A stretch of DNA of 64,000 bases from Bradyrhizobium semiaridum (lineage in GTDB: Bacteria; Pseudomonadota; Alphaproteobacteria; Rhizobiales; Xanthobacteraceae), in NCBI RefSeq assembly GCF_020329505.1, contig NZ_JAGKJJ010000025.1:1-64000 (forward strand). The letters run 5' to 3'. The notes beneath the pieces are model-generated. The model saw only the letters and a list, made by a program, of their open reading frames with translations. It made no database searches and was not told the origin of the DNA. How positions within the stretch are numbered: position 1 is the stretch's first letter; each line of letters starts with the position of its first letter. Shown here in pieces: positions 40,014 to 47,751 of the stretch. Made by a program: the position numbers and the translations under genes.

Positions 40014-40550
40014 ATGGCGCGCAAGAAATCGTCGCACGAGACACGATCCGGGCCGGCCGAGGCGGGGCCGCCCCGCCGCGCGCCGATGCGCGAGTTCTCG
40101 CGCTCGCTGCCGATGTCTCTGCTGCGCGCGCGCGAAGCCGTGATGCGGCAATTCCGGCCCTCGCTGCGCAATCACGGGCTCACCGAGCAGCAGTGGCGCA
40201 TCCTGCGGGCGTTGTCGGCCGTGGACGAGATTGAAGTCACCGAGCTCGCGCATATGGCGTTCCTGCTCGGGCCGAGCCTGTCGCGGATCCTGCGCGACCT
40301 CGAGGGGCGGCAACTGATCGAGCGCAAGGCGGCGGAGACCGACGCGCGCCGCGCCGTGGTCTCGATCTCCGCGAAGGGGCTGAAGCTGATCGAGGCGGTG
40401 GCGCCGACGTCGGAAGCGATCTATGCCGAGATCACCAGGCGGTTCGGTTCACGCAAGCTCGCCGAGTTGCAGGAGATGCTGGGCGGCCTTGAAGCGAGTC
40501 TGGCCGACATGGCGGCCGCCGACGAGGGCGAGGTCGAAGCCGACGAGTAG
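40014..40550 (+). CDS. hpaR: MarR-family regulator of homoprotocatechuate degradation
   Basis: A 178-residue winged-helix protein. The long N-terminal arm is basic (ARKKSSHETRS). The core MREFSRSLPMSLLRAREAVMR near 25-45, HGLTEQQWRILRAL near 54-67, recognition helix region LGPSLSRILRDLEGR near 82-96, and wing ERKAAETDARRAVVSISAKG near 100-119 match HpaR/HpcR. These repress the meta-cleavage operon until homoprotocatechuate or 4-hydroxyphenylacetate binds. It is divergent from hpaH and probably represses both directions. The C-terminal 20 residues are acidic. It is convergent with the GntR gene, with a partial family A repeat between. Confidence 0.92.
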   Translation: MARKKSSHETRSGPAEAGPPRRAPMREFSRSLPMSLLRAREAVMRQFRPSLRNHGLTEQQWRILRALSAVDEIEVTELAHMAFLLGPSLSRILRDLEGRQLIERKAAETDARRAVVSISAKGLKLIEAVAPTSEAIYAEITRRFGSRKLAELQEMLGGLEASLADMAAADEGEVEADE

Positions 40551-40563
40551 CTGTGACATCCGT

Positions 40564-40597
40564 CCGTCATTGCTTCGTCGCTTCGCCCCTCGCAAGA
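40564..40597. repeat. Half copy of palindromic repeat family A
   Basis: CCGTCATTGCTTCGTCGCTTCGCCCCTCGCAA matches only the right arm of the family A elements, joined directly to the terminal CATTGC. It looks like a copy that has lost its centre and left arm. It lies between convergent hpaR and the GntR gene. Confidence 0.65.
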
Positions 40598-40603
40598 GAA
40601 AGG

Positions 40604-41599
40604 TCAGGCCATGTAGGGAACGCGCGAAATCACGTTGAGGGCGCGGAATTCGGCGATCCAGCCGGCGACCTTCGAATGCGACCACTCGATATGCCGCCGC
40701 AAGGTCGCGGCTGCGGCCTCGCCGTCGCGGGCGCGCAGCGCTTCGATGATCACCAGATGCTCGTCCATGAAGGAATCGATCTGCGGCGCGGTCAGGGCCA
40801 CCTGGATGTGCTTGCCGATCACGAAGGCGCAGTGGGTGCGCTTGAGGGCTTCGATCATCTCGCGATTGACGCCGTAGCCGAGGCAATGGATGTGCAGATC
40901 GCCCTCGATCTCGTCGAGTTCGGCGACACCGATGCGGTCGCGACACCGAATTCCCTCGCGCAGCCGCTCCGCCATCCGGTCGAGCAACGCCGCCGGAATC
41001 TTCGCCGCGGCGGATTTCAAGAGCAGCGGCTCGAGGGTTGCCCGCACCTCGAAGATGTCGCGAAGGCGGTCCTCGTCGAGTGGCACGACGTACCAGTGCG
41101 CCTTGGCGCCTTTCTCCAGAATTCCGAGCGCCTGCGCGCGCAGCAGGAGGTTGCGGGCGACCGTGCGCCCGACGCGGAAATGCCGCGCCAGCGCCAGCTC
41201 GCTGACGCGGAAGCGGCCGAACAGCGACCGGTAGATGATCTCGCGTTCGAGCTTGTAATAGAGGGTGTCCCAGGCGTCGCTTCGCACGGCCTCGACCGGC
41301 CCGTTGGTCAGCCCCAGCATTTGCGGGGTGATCGGGACGCGCCGTGGTTCGACCTCGCGCTTGCCGGCGATGACGCCGCGGCCGTCGAACCGGCGCACCA
41401 GGCCGATGGTCTCGAGCTGCTCGAAGGCTTGCCGCACCGGGGAGCGGCTGGAGCCGAACAGGGTCGCAATCGCCGATTCGGACAACACGGTGCCGGGCGG
41501 GACGTCGCCGGCGCGGATGCGCTTGGCCAATGCGGCCTTGATCAGCGCATAGGCCGGCTGCTTCCGTCTGGTCTGCGATTTCGCTCTCGGAATCGACAT
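40604..41599 (-). CDS. GntR-family (FCD) regulator with two winged-helix segments
   Basis: The 331-residue start at 41599 (MSIPRAKSQTRRK) is chosen because it is the first Met with a plausible domain boundary. Residues about 16-85 form a standard GntR winged helix (YALIKAALAKRIRAGDV, SESAIATLFGSSRSPVRQAF, GLVRRFDGRGVIAG). Residues about 115-180 contain a second helix-turn-helix (VSELALARHFRVGRTVARNL, LGILEKGAKAHWYV) directly before an FCD ligand domain (LRDIFEVRATLEPLLLKSAA...). Ordinary FadR/FCD proteins are about 230-250 residues with one DNA-binding domain. The gene is divergent from the transporter/dehydratase operon and probably controls it, with the ligand being a carboxylic acid bound by the FCD domain. 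Confidence 0.87.
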   Translation of the reverse strand: MSIPRAKSQTRRKQPAYALIKAALAKRIRAGDVPPGTVLSESAIATLFGSSRSPVRQAFEQLETIGLVRRFDGRGVIAGKREVEPRRVPITPQMLGLTNGPVEAVRSDAWDTLYYKLEREIIYRSLFGRFRVSELALARHFRVGRTVARNLLLRAQALGILEKGAKAHWYVVPLDEDRLRDIFEVRATLEPLLLKSAAAKIPAALLDRMAERLREGIRCRDRIGVAELDEIEGDLHIHCLGYGVNREMIEALKRTHCAFVIGKHIQVALTAPQIDSFMDEHLVIIEALRARDGEAAAATLRRHIEWSHSKVAGWIAEFRALNVISRVPYMA

Positions 41600-41701
41600 C
41601 GATGGCTGCCCGGCGACCACACTAACACGTGATCTCAGCGAGGTCGCCCGCAACAGGCATTTACGCACGCCCATGATGAATTTTTGGTCATTGCGTGCAA
41701 T

Positions 41702-41727
41702 GTCCAATCATGATTAGCTGATCGGAC
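41702..41727. promoter_or_regulatory. Candidate GntR operator in the divergent gap
   Basis: GTCCAATCA (41702-41710) and TGATCGGAC (41719-41727) form a 9-bp dyad with one mismatch and an 8-bp spacer. Inside it is the perfect palindrome AATCATGATT (41706-41715). It lies between the GntR gene and the substrate-binding protein gene, about 117 nt before the latter. Confidence 0.45.
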
Positions 41728-41843
41728 GATTGAATTGACGATCGCCGTTGTGCGTCGCGCGCGCTGCAGCGGCGTCAACGTTTGCGTTGAGTTCATCTCA
41801 GAACAGCCGGCATGCAAGCTCGGCGCGATACAGGGAGGATTGA

Positions 41844-42989
41844 ATGAAACTGACGAGACGTGAGTTTTCCGCCGGTTTGGCGGCAGGTCTCGCTGCTCCC
41901 GCACTGATGCGGAGCGCGTGGGCGCAGGGCGCCACCATCAAGATCGGCATGTGCGTGCCCGTCACCGGACCGGCGGCGGAGCAGGGGCTGTGGGCGCAGA
42001 ACGGCGCCAAGCTGGCGCTGGCTGCGGTCAACAAGGCCGGCGGCGTGCTCGGCAAGCAGGTCGAACTCGTGATCGAGGACGACCAGACCACCAATCCCGG
42101 TATCGTGCTCGCCTTCTCCAAGCTCGCCGCGCAATCCGACATCGTGGCCTTCCTCGGCTCGATCCGCTCGACCCAGGTGCAGGCGATGGCGCCCGACGTC
42201 ATCAAGGTCGGCAAGCCGGTGATGATCGGCGGCACCAACCCCGACCTCACGCATTCGGGCAATCCGTGGCTGTTCCGCTTCCGTCCGAACGACAATTATT
42301 CCGGCCGCGTGATCGCCGATTTCGGCGTCAATACTCTGGGCAAGAAGAAGTGGGCGATCGTCCATTCCACCGACGCCTTCGGTACCGCGGGCGGCAAGGC
42401 GCTCACCGAAGCCCTGACCAAGCTCGGCGCGCCGCCGGTGCTCGACCAGGGCTATGCCAATCAGAGCCAGGACTTCACCCCGGTGGTGCTGGCGGTGAAG
42501 CAGTCCGGCGCCGACGTGCTCGGCACCTACTTCACCTTCGAGAACGACCTCGGCATCTTTGCCCGGCAGCTGCGCCAGCTCGGCGTCAACATTCCCTGGG
42601 TCGGCTCGCCTTCGGTGGTGGCGGTCTCCTCGACCAAGCTCGCCGGCCCGGCGCTGTTCGGCACCTACGGCGTTGCCGACTTCGCGGAGGATTCCAGCGA
42701 TGCTGCCAAGGCGTTCGGTAAGGCCTATCGCGATGCCTACAAGACCGCGCCCGACAACCAGAGCGCCTGGCCCTATGATGCGATCACCATCCTGTCGGCG
42801 GCGATCAACAAGGCGGGCTCGACCGACCCAAACAAGATCCGCGACGCTATCCTGGCGACGCAGAAATTCGCCGGCGCAGAAGGCGAATACAATTTCGACA
42901 AGAACGGCGACGGTCTGCACGGCTACAACGTCGTGAAGAACGACAAGGGCAAGATCGTTTACGACAAGCACATCGACTTCAACGACTGA
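41844..42989 (+). CDS. Liv-type ABC transporter substrate-binding protein (Tat-type signal)
   Basis: A 381-residue precursor with GGGAGG 6-11 nt before the ATG. The N-terminus KLTRREFSAGLAAGLAAPAL has a twin arginine and moderately hydrophobic core, which suggests Tat rather than Sec export; cleavage probably follows the Ala in SAWA. The mature protein has the Leu-binding-protein fold: IKIGMCVPVTGPAAEQGLWA, VELVIEDDQTTNPGIVLAFS, and HSTDAFGTAGGKALTEAL at the start of lobe two. It serves the downstream permeases. The operon also encodes a dehydrogenase, aldolase and dehydratase, so the ligand is more likely a sugar acid or hydroxy acid than an amino acid. Confidence 0.9.
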   Translation: MKLTRREFSAGLAAGLAAPALMRSAWAQGATIKIGMCVPVTGPAAEQGLWAQNGAKLALAAVNKAGGVLGKQVELVIEDDQTTNPGIVLAFSKLAAQSDIVAFLGSIRSTQVQAMAPDVIKVGKPVMIGGTNPDLTHSGNPWLFRFRPNDNYSGRVIADFGVNTLGKKKWAIVHSTDAFGTAGGKALTEALTKLGAPPVLDQGYANQSQDFTPVVLAVKQSGADVLGTYFTFENDLGIFARQLRQLGVNIPWVGSPSVVAVSSTKLAGPALFGTYGVADFAEDSSDAAKAFGKAYRDAYKTAPDNQSAWPYDAITILSAAINKAGSTDPNKIRDAILATQKFAGAEGEYNFDKNGDGLHGYNVVKNDKGKIVYDKHIDFND

Positions 42990-43031
42990 TCTGACACGGT
43001 CACAGGGTCAGGGAGCCACGAACGGATGGGT

Positions 43032-43134
43032 TCCCTCCCCCTTGCGGGGGAGGGTTAGGGAGAGGGGTAAGCCGCACGGGCGGTGCTCGTGGCTTATCCC
43101 TCTCTCCAACTCTCCCCCGCAAGCGGGAGGGAGC
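43032..43134. repeat. Palindromic intergenic repeat, family E copy 2 (full)
   Basis: TCCCTCCCCCTTGCGGGGGAG...GAGAGGGGTAAGCCGC is mirrored by GTGGCTTATCCCTCTCTCC...CCCCGCAAGCGGGAGGGA. The core GGGGTAAGCC...GGCTTA is shared with 18009-18086. It lies inside a transporter operon, between the binding-protein and permease genes, where it could lower expression of the membrane genes relative to the binding protein. Confidence 0.82.
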
Positions 43135-43222
43135 CCGACCACCTCCCGCGTGTCCCCAATACAACAACACTCCGATCCGGCCGTGCCGGGATATTCGCTT
43201 CCCCTTCAACCGAACGCTTGTC

Positions 43223-44098
43223 ATGGATCTGGTCCTTCAACTCCTGTTCACCGGCATCGGCATCGGCGCGGTCTACGCGCTGGTCGCGCTCGGTTTCGTG
43301 CTGATCTTCCGCGCCACCAACGTCGTGAACTTCGCGCAGGGCGAATTCTCGATGGTGGCCGCCTATCTGATGGTGGTGTTCTCGGTCGATCTCGGCTGGC
43401 CTTACTGGCTGTCGTTCCTGATCGCGCTCGCCGGCATGGCGCTGTTCGGCGTCATCTTCAATCTCGGCGTCTACTATCCGCTGCGCAACCGCACCTACCT
43501 GCCCGTGATCATCGCCACCATCGGCGCGTCGATCCTGCTGTCGAACTCTGTGCTGGCGATCTACGGCCCGCAGCCGCAGGTGCTGCAGGGCTGGTTCGAT
43601 ACCCCCGGCATCCAGCTCGGCCCGGTCTATCTCGACAGCCAATATCTGTTGATCATCGCCGTCACGATCCTCTTGGTGCTGTTCAATTTCTGGTTCTTCG
43701 AGAAGACGCTGCTCGGCAAGAAGCTGCAGGCGACCTCGCAGGACAAGGAGATGGCCTCGCTGCTCGGCATTTCCGTCTCCACCATGATCATGATCACCTT
43801 CATCTATTCCGCCGTGCTCGGCGGCCTTGCCGGCATCCTGGTGGCGCCGGTGCTGTTCGTCTCGATCCAGATGGGCTCGACCATCGCGTTGAAGGCCTTT
43901 GCCGCCACCATCATCGGCGGCTTCGGCGATGTTGCCGGTGCCATCGTCGGCGGACTTGCGCTCGGCGTGATCGAGACGTTCGGCGCCGCCTATGTCTCGG
44001 TGCCCTACAAGGACGGCTTTGCCTTCCTGGTGCTGATCGCCTTCCTGGTGTTCCGGCCGCAGGGCATCTTCGGCGAACGCGTCGCGGAGAAAGCATGA
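43223..44098 (+). CDS. Liv-type ABC transporter permease (LivH-like)
   Basis: A 291-residue polytopic membrane protein with the family start LVLQLLFTGIGIGAVYALVA, the hallmark RATNVVNFAQGEFSMVAAYL near residues 31-50, the ATPase-contact segment KLQATSQDKEMASLLGISV near 168-186, and IGGFGDVAGAIVGGLALGVIE near 231-251. It forms one half of the pore with the permease part of the fused protein encoded downstream, whose ATG overlaps its stop (ATGA). No clear ribosome site precedes its ATG. It is separated from the binding-protein gene by 233 bp that contain a long palindrome. Confidence 0.92.
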   Translation: MDLVLQLLFTGIGIGAVYALVALGFVLIFRATNVVNFAQGEFSMVAAYLMVVFSVDLGWPYWLSFLIALAGMALFGVIFNLGVYYPLRNRTYLPVIIATIGASILLSNSVLAIYGPQPQVLQGWFDTPGIQLGPVYLDSQYLLIIAVTILLVLFNFWFFEKTLLGKKLQATSQDKEMASLLGISVSTMIMITFIYSAVLGGLAGILVAPVLFVSIQMGSTIALKAFAATIIGGFGDVAGAIVGGLALGVIETFGAAYVSVPYKDGFAFLVLIAFLVFRPQGIFGERVAEKA

Positions 44099-45867
44099 GC
44101 GCCAGCGACAACATGATCCCGGCGCCCGCGGTACGCTCGAGGCCGCTGATCGTCCGCCATCTGCCGTACTTCATCGGCGCCGCCGCGCTGGTGACGCTGG
44201 CCGCCGGCATGCGGTTCGACGGCTACGTGCTCAACATCCTGCTGCAGGCCACCACGTTCTCGATCGCGGTGTTCGGGCTGTCGGTCGTGCTCGGCCTGTG
44301 CGGCCAGATCAACCTGGCGCAGGCCGCGTTCTTCGGCTTCGGCGCCTATGCCGTCGGCCTCGGCACCGCCGATCTGCATCTGAACTTCTGGCTCTGCCTG
44401 GCCGGGGCCTGCGCGATCACGCTGGTCGCCGGCGCGTTCCTCGGCATGTCGACGCTGAGGCTCGGCGGCCATTATTTGGCGATGGTGACGATCTCGTTCC
44501 AGCAGATCGTGACGCTGGTGATGATCAATGCGATCGGCCTGACCCACGGGCCGGACGGTGTCGCCAATATTCGCCGGCCCGAGCTGTTCCAGTCCTCGCA
44601 GAGCTATCTTGCCTTCTGCGTCGCGATGCTCGCGATCGTCGGCTACATCGTCTGGCATCTGCCGGACACCAAGCTCGGCCGCGCCATGCGCGCGGTGCGC
44701 GACAATGAGCTCGCGGCCGGCGTCAACGGCATCGACGTGTTCCGCACCAAGATCTACGCCTTCGGGATCTGCGCGCTGCTCGGCGGCCTCGCCGGTGGGC
44801 TGTTCGCCGGCGGCTTCGCCTATGTCAGCCCGGACCAGTTCTCGTTCGCGGAATCGATCGTGTTCCTGACCATGTCGCTGCTCGGCGGCGTGGCCTCGCC
44901 GATCGGCTCGGTGATCGGCACCGGGCTCCTGATCCTGATTCCGGAATGGCTGCGCTTCCTCAAGAGCGTGCCGGGACTCTATCTCGCCATCTACGGCCTG
45001 TTCGTGATCCTGATCATCCGCTTCATGCCCGACGGCATCTGGGGCTTTGTCGCCGACGCCTTCACGCGCTGGCGCGCGCAGACCAAGGCGCCGCCGGCCG
45101 CGGCTGTGCTGCAGCTCAAGCCGGCGACGACGGGCGGTGACATCGTGCTCGAAGTCACCGGGCTCTCGAAGCACTTCGGCGGCCTCAAGGCGGTCGACGA
45201 TGTCGACATCGCGGTGAAGCGCGGCAGCGTGCACGCGCTGATCGGGCCCAACGGCTCGGGCAAGACCACGACGCTCAACGTCTTGTCCGGCCTCTACAAG
45301 GCGACCTCGGGCCGGATCGTGCTCGACGGCACCGACATCACCAGCATGGCGCCGCACCAGCGCACCGCCGCGGGTCTCGGGCGCACGTTCCAGAACATCC
45401 GCCTGTTCCGCTCGATGACGGCGCTCGAAAACGTCGAGATCGGCGCCGAGCGGCCCGGCAACACCATGGTCGGGAAGGGTGATGACGCGCTGACCGAGCG
45501 GGCGATGGAGGCGCTGACCTTCGTCGGCCTCGGCAACCGCGCCAACGAATTGATCTCGAGCTTCTCCTACGGCCACCAGCGGCTGATCGAGATCGCCCGC
45601 GCGCTGGCGTCGAACCCGACGCTGCTGCTGCTCGACGAGCCGGCAGCGGGCCTCAACTCGACCGAGAAGCTCGAGCTGCATGAGCTGCTCAAGCGCATCG
45701 CCGCCCAAGGCCTCACCATCCTGATCATCGATCACGACATGACGCTGGTCTCGGAAGCCGCCCAGCACATCACCGTGCTGAATTTCGGTCGCCGCATCGC
45801 GGACGGCGAATCGATGGCGGTGCTGCGCCATCCCGACGTCGTCTCCGCCTATCTCGGGAGCGAATGA
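44095..45867 (+). CDS. Fused Liv-type permease-ATPase (LivM-LivG fusion)
   Basis: A 590-residue protein starting at the ATG that overlaps the preceding stop. Residues about 20-325 are a LivM-like membrane domain (VLGLCGQINLAQAAFFGFGA near 65-84; AMRAVRDNELAAGVNGIDVF near 200-219). After a linker around residues 325-350 (RAQTKAPPAAAV), an ABC ATPase follows: Walker A GPNGSGKTT near 384, Q-loop in GLGRTFQNIRLFRSMTALEN, signature FSYGHQRLIEI near 490, Walker B LLLLDEPAAGLN near 510, and switch His in LIIDHDM near 545. Pore and motor on one chain enforce 1:1 stoichiometry. Both parts look intact. Confidence 0.93.
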   Translation: MSASDNMIPAPAVRSRPLIVRHLPYFIGAAALVTLAAGMRFDGYVLNILLQATTFSIAVFGLSVVLGLCGQINLAQAAFFGFGAYAVGLGTADLHLNFWLCLAGACAITLVAGAFLGMSTLRLGGHYLAMVTISFQQIVTLVMINAIGLTHGPDGVANIRRPELFQSSQSYLAFCVAMLAIVGYIVWHLPDTKLGRAMRAVRDNELAAGVNGIDVFRTKIYAFGICALLGGLAGGLFAGGFAYVSPDQFSFAESIVFLTMSLLGGVASPIGSVIGTGLLILIPEWLRFLKSVPGLYLAIYGLFVILIIRFMPDGIWGFVADAFTRWRAQTKAPPAAAVLQLKPATTGGDIVLEVTGLSKHFGGLKAVDDVDIAVKRGSVHALIGPNGSGKTTTLNVLSGLYKATSGRIVLDGTDITSMAPHQRTAAGLGRTFQNIRLFRSMTALENVEIGAERPGNTMVGKGDDALTERAMEALTFVGLGNRANELISSFSYGHQRLIEIARALASNPTLLLLDEPAAGLNSTEKLELHELLKRIAAQGLTILIIDHDMTLVSEAAQHITVLNFGRRIADGESMAVLRHPDVVSAYLGSE

Positions 45868-46595
45868 TGCCGCTGCTCGAAATCCGCAATCTCGTGGTCC
45901 GCTACGGCGAGATCGAGGCGCTGCGCGGCGTCACCATCGCGGTGGAGCAGGGCCAGGTGGTCACGCTGCTGGGTGCCAACGGCGCCGGCAAGTCGACCAC
46001 GCTGCGCGCAATAAGCGGACTCGCCAAACCGGCCTCCGGCGACATCATATTCGACGGTCACTCGATCGCCGGCCTCGGGCCTGAGGCGATCGTGCGGCTC
46101 GGCATCTCGCACGTGCCGGAAGGCCGCCGCGTATTCCCGGGCCTCACCGTGAAGGAGAACATCATGCTCGGGGCGTCGAACCGGAAGGTCCCGGCATCGC
46201 AGATCTCGCGCGAGGCCGACGCGATGTTCGACCTGTTCCCGGATATCCGCGCCTTCTCCAATGCGCTGGGCTGGACGCTGTCCGGCGGCCAGTTGCAGAT
46301 GGTCGCGGTCGCGCGCGGCCTGATGGCCAAGCCGAGGCTTTTGCTGCTCGACGAACCCTCGCTCGGCCTCGCGCCGGTCATCGTGCAGGCCGTGTTCCGG
46401 ATCATTTCGCAGATCAGGAAGGACACCACGGTCTTGCTCGTCGAGCAAAATGCGCGCATGGGACTTTCAGTCGCCGATCACGGTTTCGTGCTGGAAACCG
46501 GGCGGATCGTGCTGGGCGGCAAGCCCGATGAATTGTGGGGCAACGAAGCCATCGCCGCGGCCTATCTCGGCGGCCACGCCAAAGCCCACGCGTAA
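45864..46595 (+). CDS. Liv-type ABC transporter ATPase (LivF-like)
   Basis: A 243-residue ABC ATPase with Walker A GANGAGKST near residue 38, Q-loop region SHVPEGRRVFPGLTVKENI near 82-100, signature LSGGQLQMVAVARGL near 138, Walker B RLLLLDEPSLGLAPV near 158, and the LivF-typical LLVEQNARM near 190. The ATG at 45864 overlaps the stop of the fused permease-ATPase gene. A second ATG follows immediately, so the exact N-terminus is uncertain by one residue. It would pair with the LivG domain of the fusion protein. The dehydrogenase gene follows after 36 nt. Confidence 0.92.
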   Translation: MMPLLEIRNLVVRYGEIEALRGVTIAVEQGQVVTLLGANGAGKSTTLRAISGLAKPASGDIIFDGHSIAGLGPEAIVRLGISHVPEGRRVFPGLTVKENIMLGASNRKVPASQISREADAMFDLFPDIRAFSNALGWTLSGGQLQMVAVARGLMAKPRLLLLDEPSLGLAPVIVQAVFRIISQIRKDTTVLLVEQNARMGLSVADHGFVLETGRIVLGGKPDELWGNEAIAAAYLGGHAKAHA

Positions 46596-46631
46596 CAACG
46601 CCCCGTGTCTCATCAAGCGAGCTAGTCTTTC

Positions 46632-47717
46632 ATGGTCACCATCAAGGTCGATAACCTCATCAATTTCGTCTCCGAGGTGTTTTCGCATTCGGAGTCCTCT
46701 CCCGAGGAAGCGAAGCGCATCGCGACCTACCTGACGACCGCGAACCTCACCGGGCATGACAGCCACGGCGTGATCCGCGTGCCTGTCTATATCAGGTGGA
46801 AGAAGATGGGCTCGATCGTGCCGAACCAGACGCCGGAAGTGGTGGTCGACACGCCGTCGCTCGCGGTGGTCGACGGCAAGTATGGCTACGGCCAGACCGT
46901 CACGCCGATCGCGGTGAAGCTCGGCATCGAGAAGTGCAAGAAGGCGGGACTTGCCGCGGTCGCGCTGCGCAACTCCGGCCATCTCGGCCGCGTCGGTGAT
47001 TGGGCCGAAATGGCTGCGGCCGAAGGCCTCGTCTCGATCCACTTCGTCACCGCGGCGGGCTCGCTCTTGGTCGCGCCCTATGGCGGCGTGGAGAAGCGGC
47101 TGTCGACGGCGCCGTATTGCGTCGGCGTTCCGCGCCAGGGCCAGGATCCGATCGTGCTCGATTTCGCCACCTCCGTCGTTGCCGAGGGCAAGTGCCTGGT
47201 GGCAAGCCGCGGCGGCAAGAAGCTGCCGCCGGGCGCGCTGGTCGATGCCGACGGCACGCTGAGCGAGGATCCGCACGTGCTGTACGGCCCGTATACGCCG
47301 GATGGGCCGCGCGACCACACCAAGGGAACCGGCGCGATCCGCGCCTTCGGCGATCACAAGGGTTCGGGCCTTGCATTCATCTGCGAATTGCTCGGCGGCG
47401 CACTGACCGGCACCGGCGCGACCTCGTCGGACCGCCGCTTCGCCAACGGCATGATGGCGTTCTACATCGATCCCAAGGTGATCGACACCAGCAACTTCTT
47501 CGATCAGGAAATCACCCGCTACAGCGATTTCATCCGCGCCACCAAGCCGATCGCCGGCACGGATTCCGTGCTGATTCCGGGCGATCCCGAACGGAAAACC
47601 CGCGCCGAGCGCACCAAAAGCGGCATCCCCTTGCCTGACGACACCTGGGCAGCGATAGTCAATACCGCGCGCGAAGTCGGCGTCAGTGAAGTCTCCATCC
47701 AGCGGGCAACCAGCTAA
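46632..47717 (+). CDS. Ldh2-family NAD(P)-dependent dehydrogenase (malate/lactate/sulfolactate type)
   Basis: A 361-residue member of the type-2 malate/L-lactate dehydrogenase family, which is unrelated to classical Rossmann LDH. Catalytic and binding segments are LTGHDSHGVIRVPVYI near residues 37-52, SGHLGRVGDWAEMAA near 115-129 with the second His, FHFVTAAGS-like SIHFVTAAGSLLVAPYGG near 135-152, and FGDHKGSGLAFICELLGG near 237-254. The enzymes oxidise 2-hydroxy acids to 2-oxo acids, such as malate, sulfolactate, ureidoglycolate or sugar-acid-derived hydroxy acids. The operon context suggests it acts on the imported compound or on a product such as tartronate semialdehyde. Confidence 0.9.
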   Translation: MVTIKVDNLINFVSEVFSHSESSPEEAKRIATYLTTANLTGHDSHGVIRVPVYIRWKKMGSIVPNQTPEVVVDTPSLAVVDGKYGYGQTVTPIAVKLGIEKCKKAGLAAVALRNSGHLGRVGDWAEMAAAEGLVSIHFVTAAGSLLVAPYGGVEKRLSTAPYCVGVPRQGQDPIVLDFATSVVAEGKCLVASRGGKKLPPGALVDADGTLSEDPHVLYGPYTPDGPRDHTKGTGAIRAFGDHKGSGLAFICELLGGALTGTGATSSDRRFANGMMAFYIDPKVIDTSNFFDQEITRYSDFIRATKPIAGTDSVLIPGDPERKTRAERTKSGIPLPDDTWAAIVNTAREVGVSEVSIQRATS

Positions 47718-47751
47718 GGTCCTCCAAGAAACACAAAAGGAAACGCGATCA

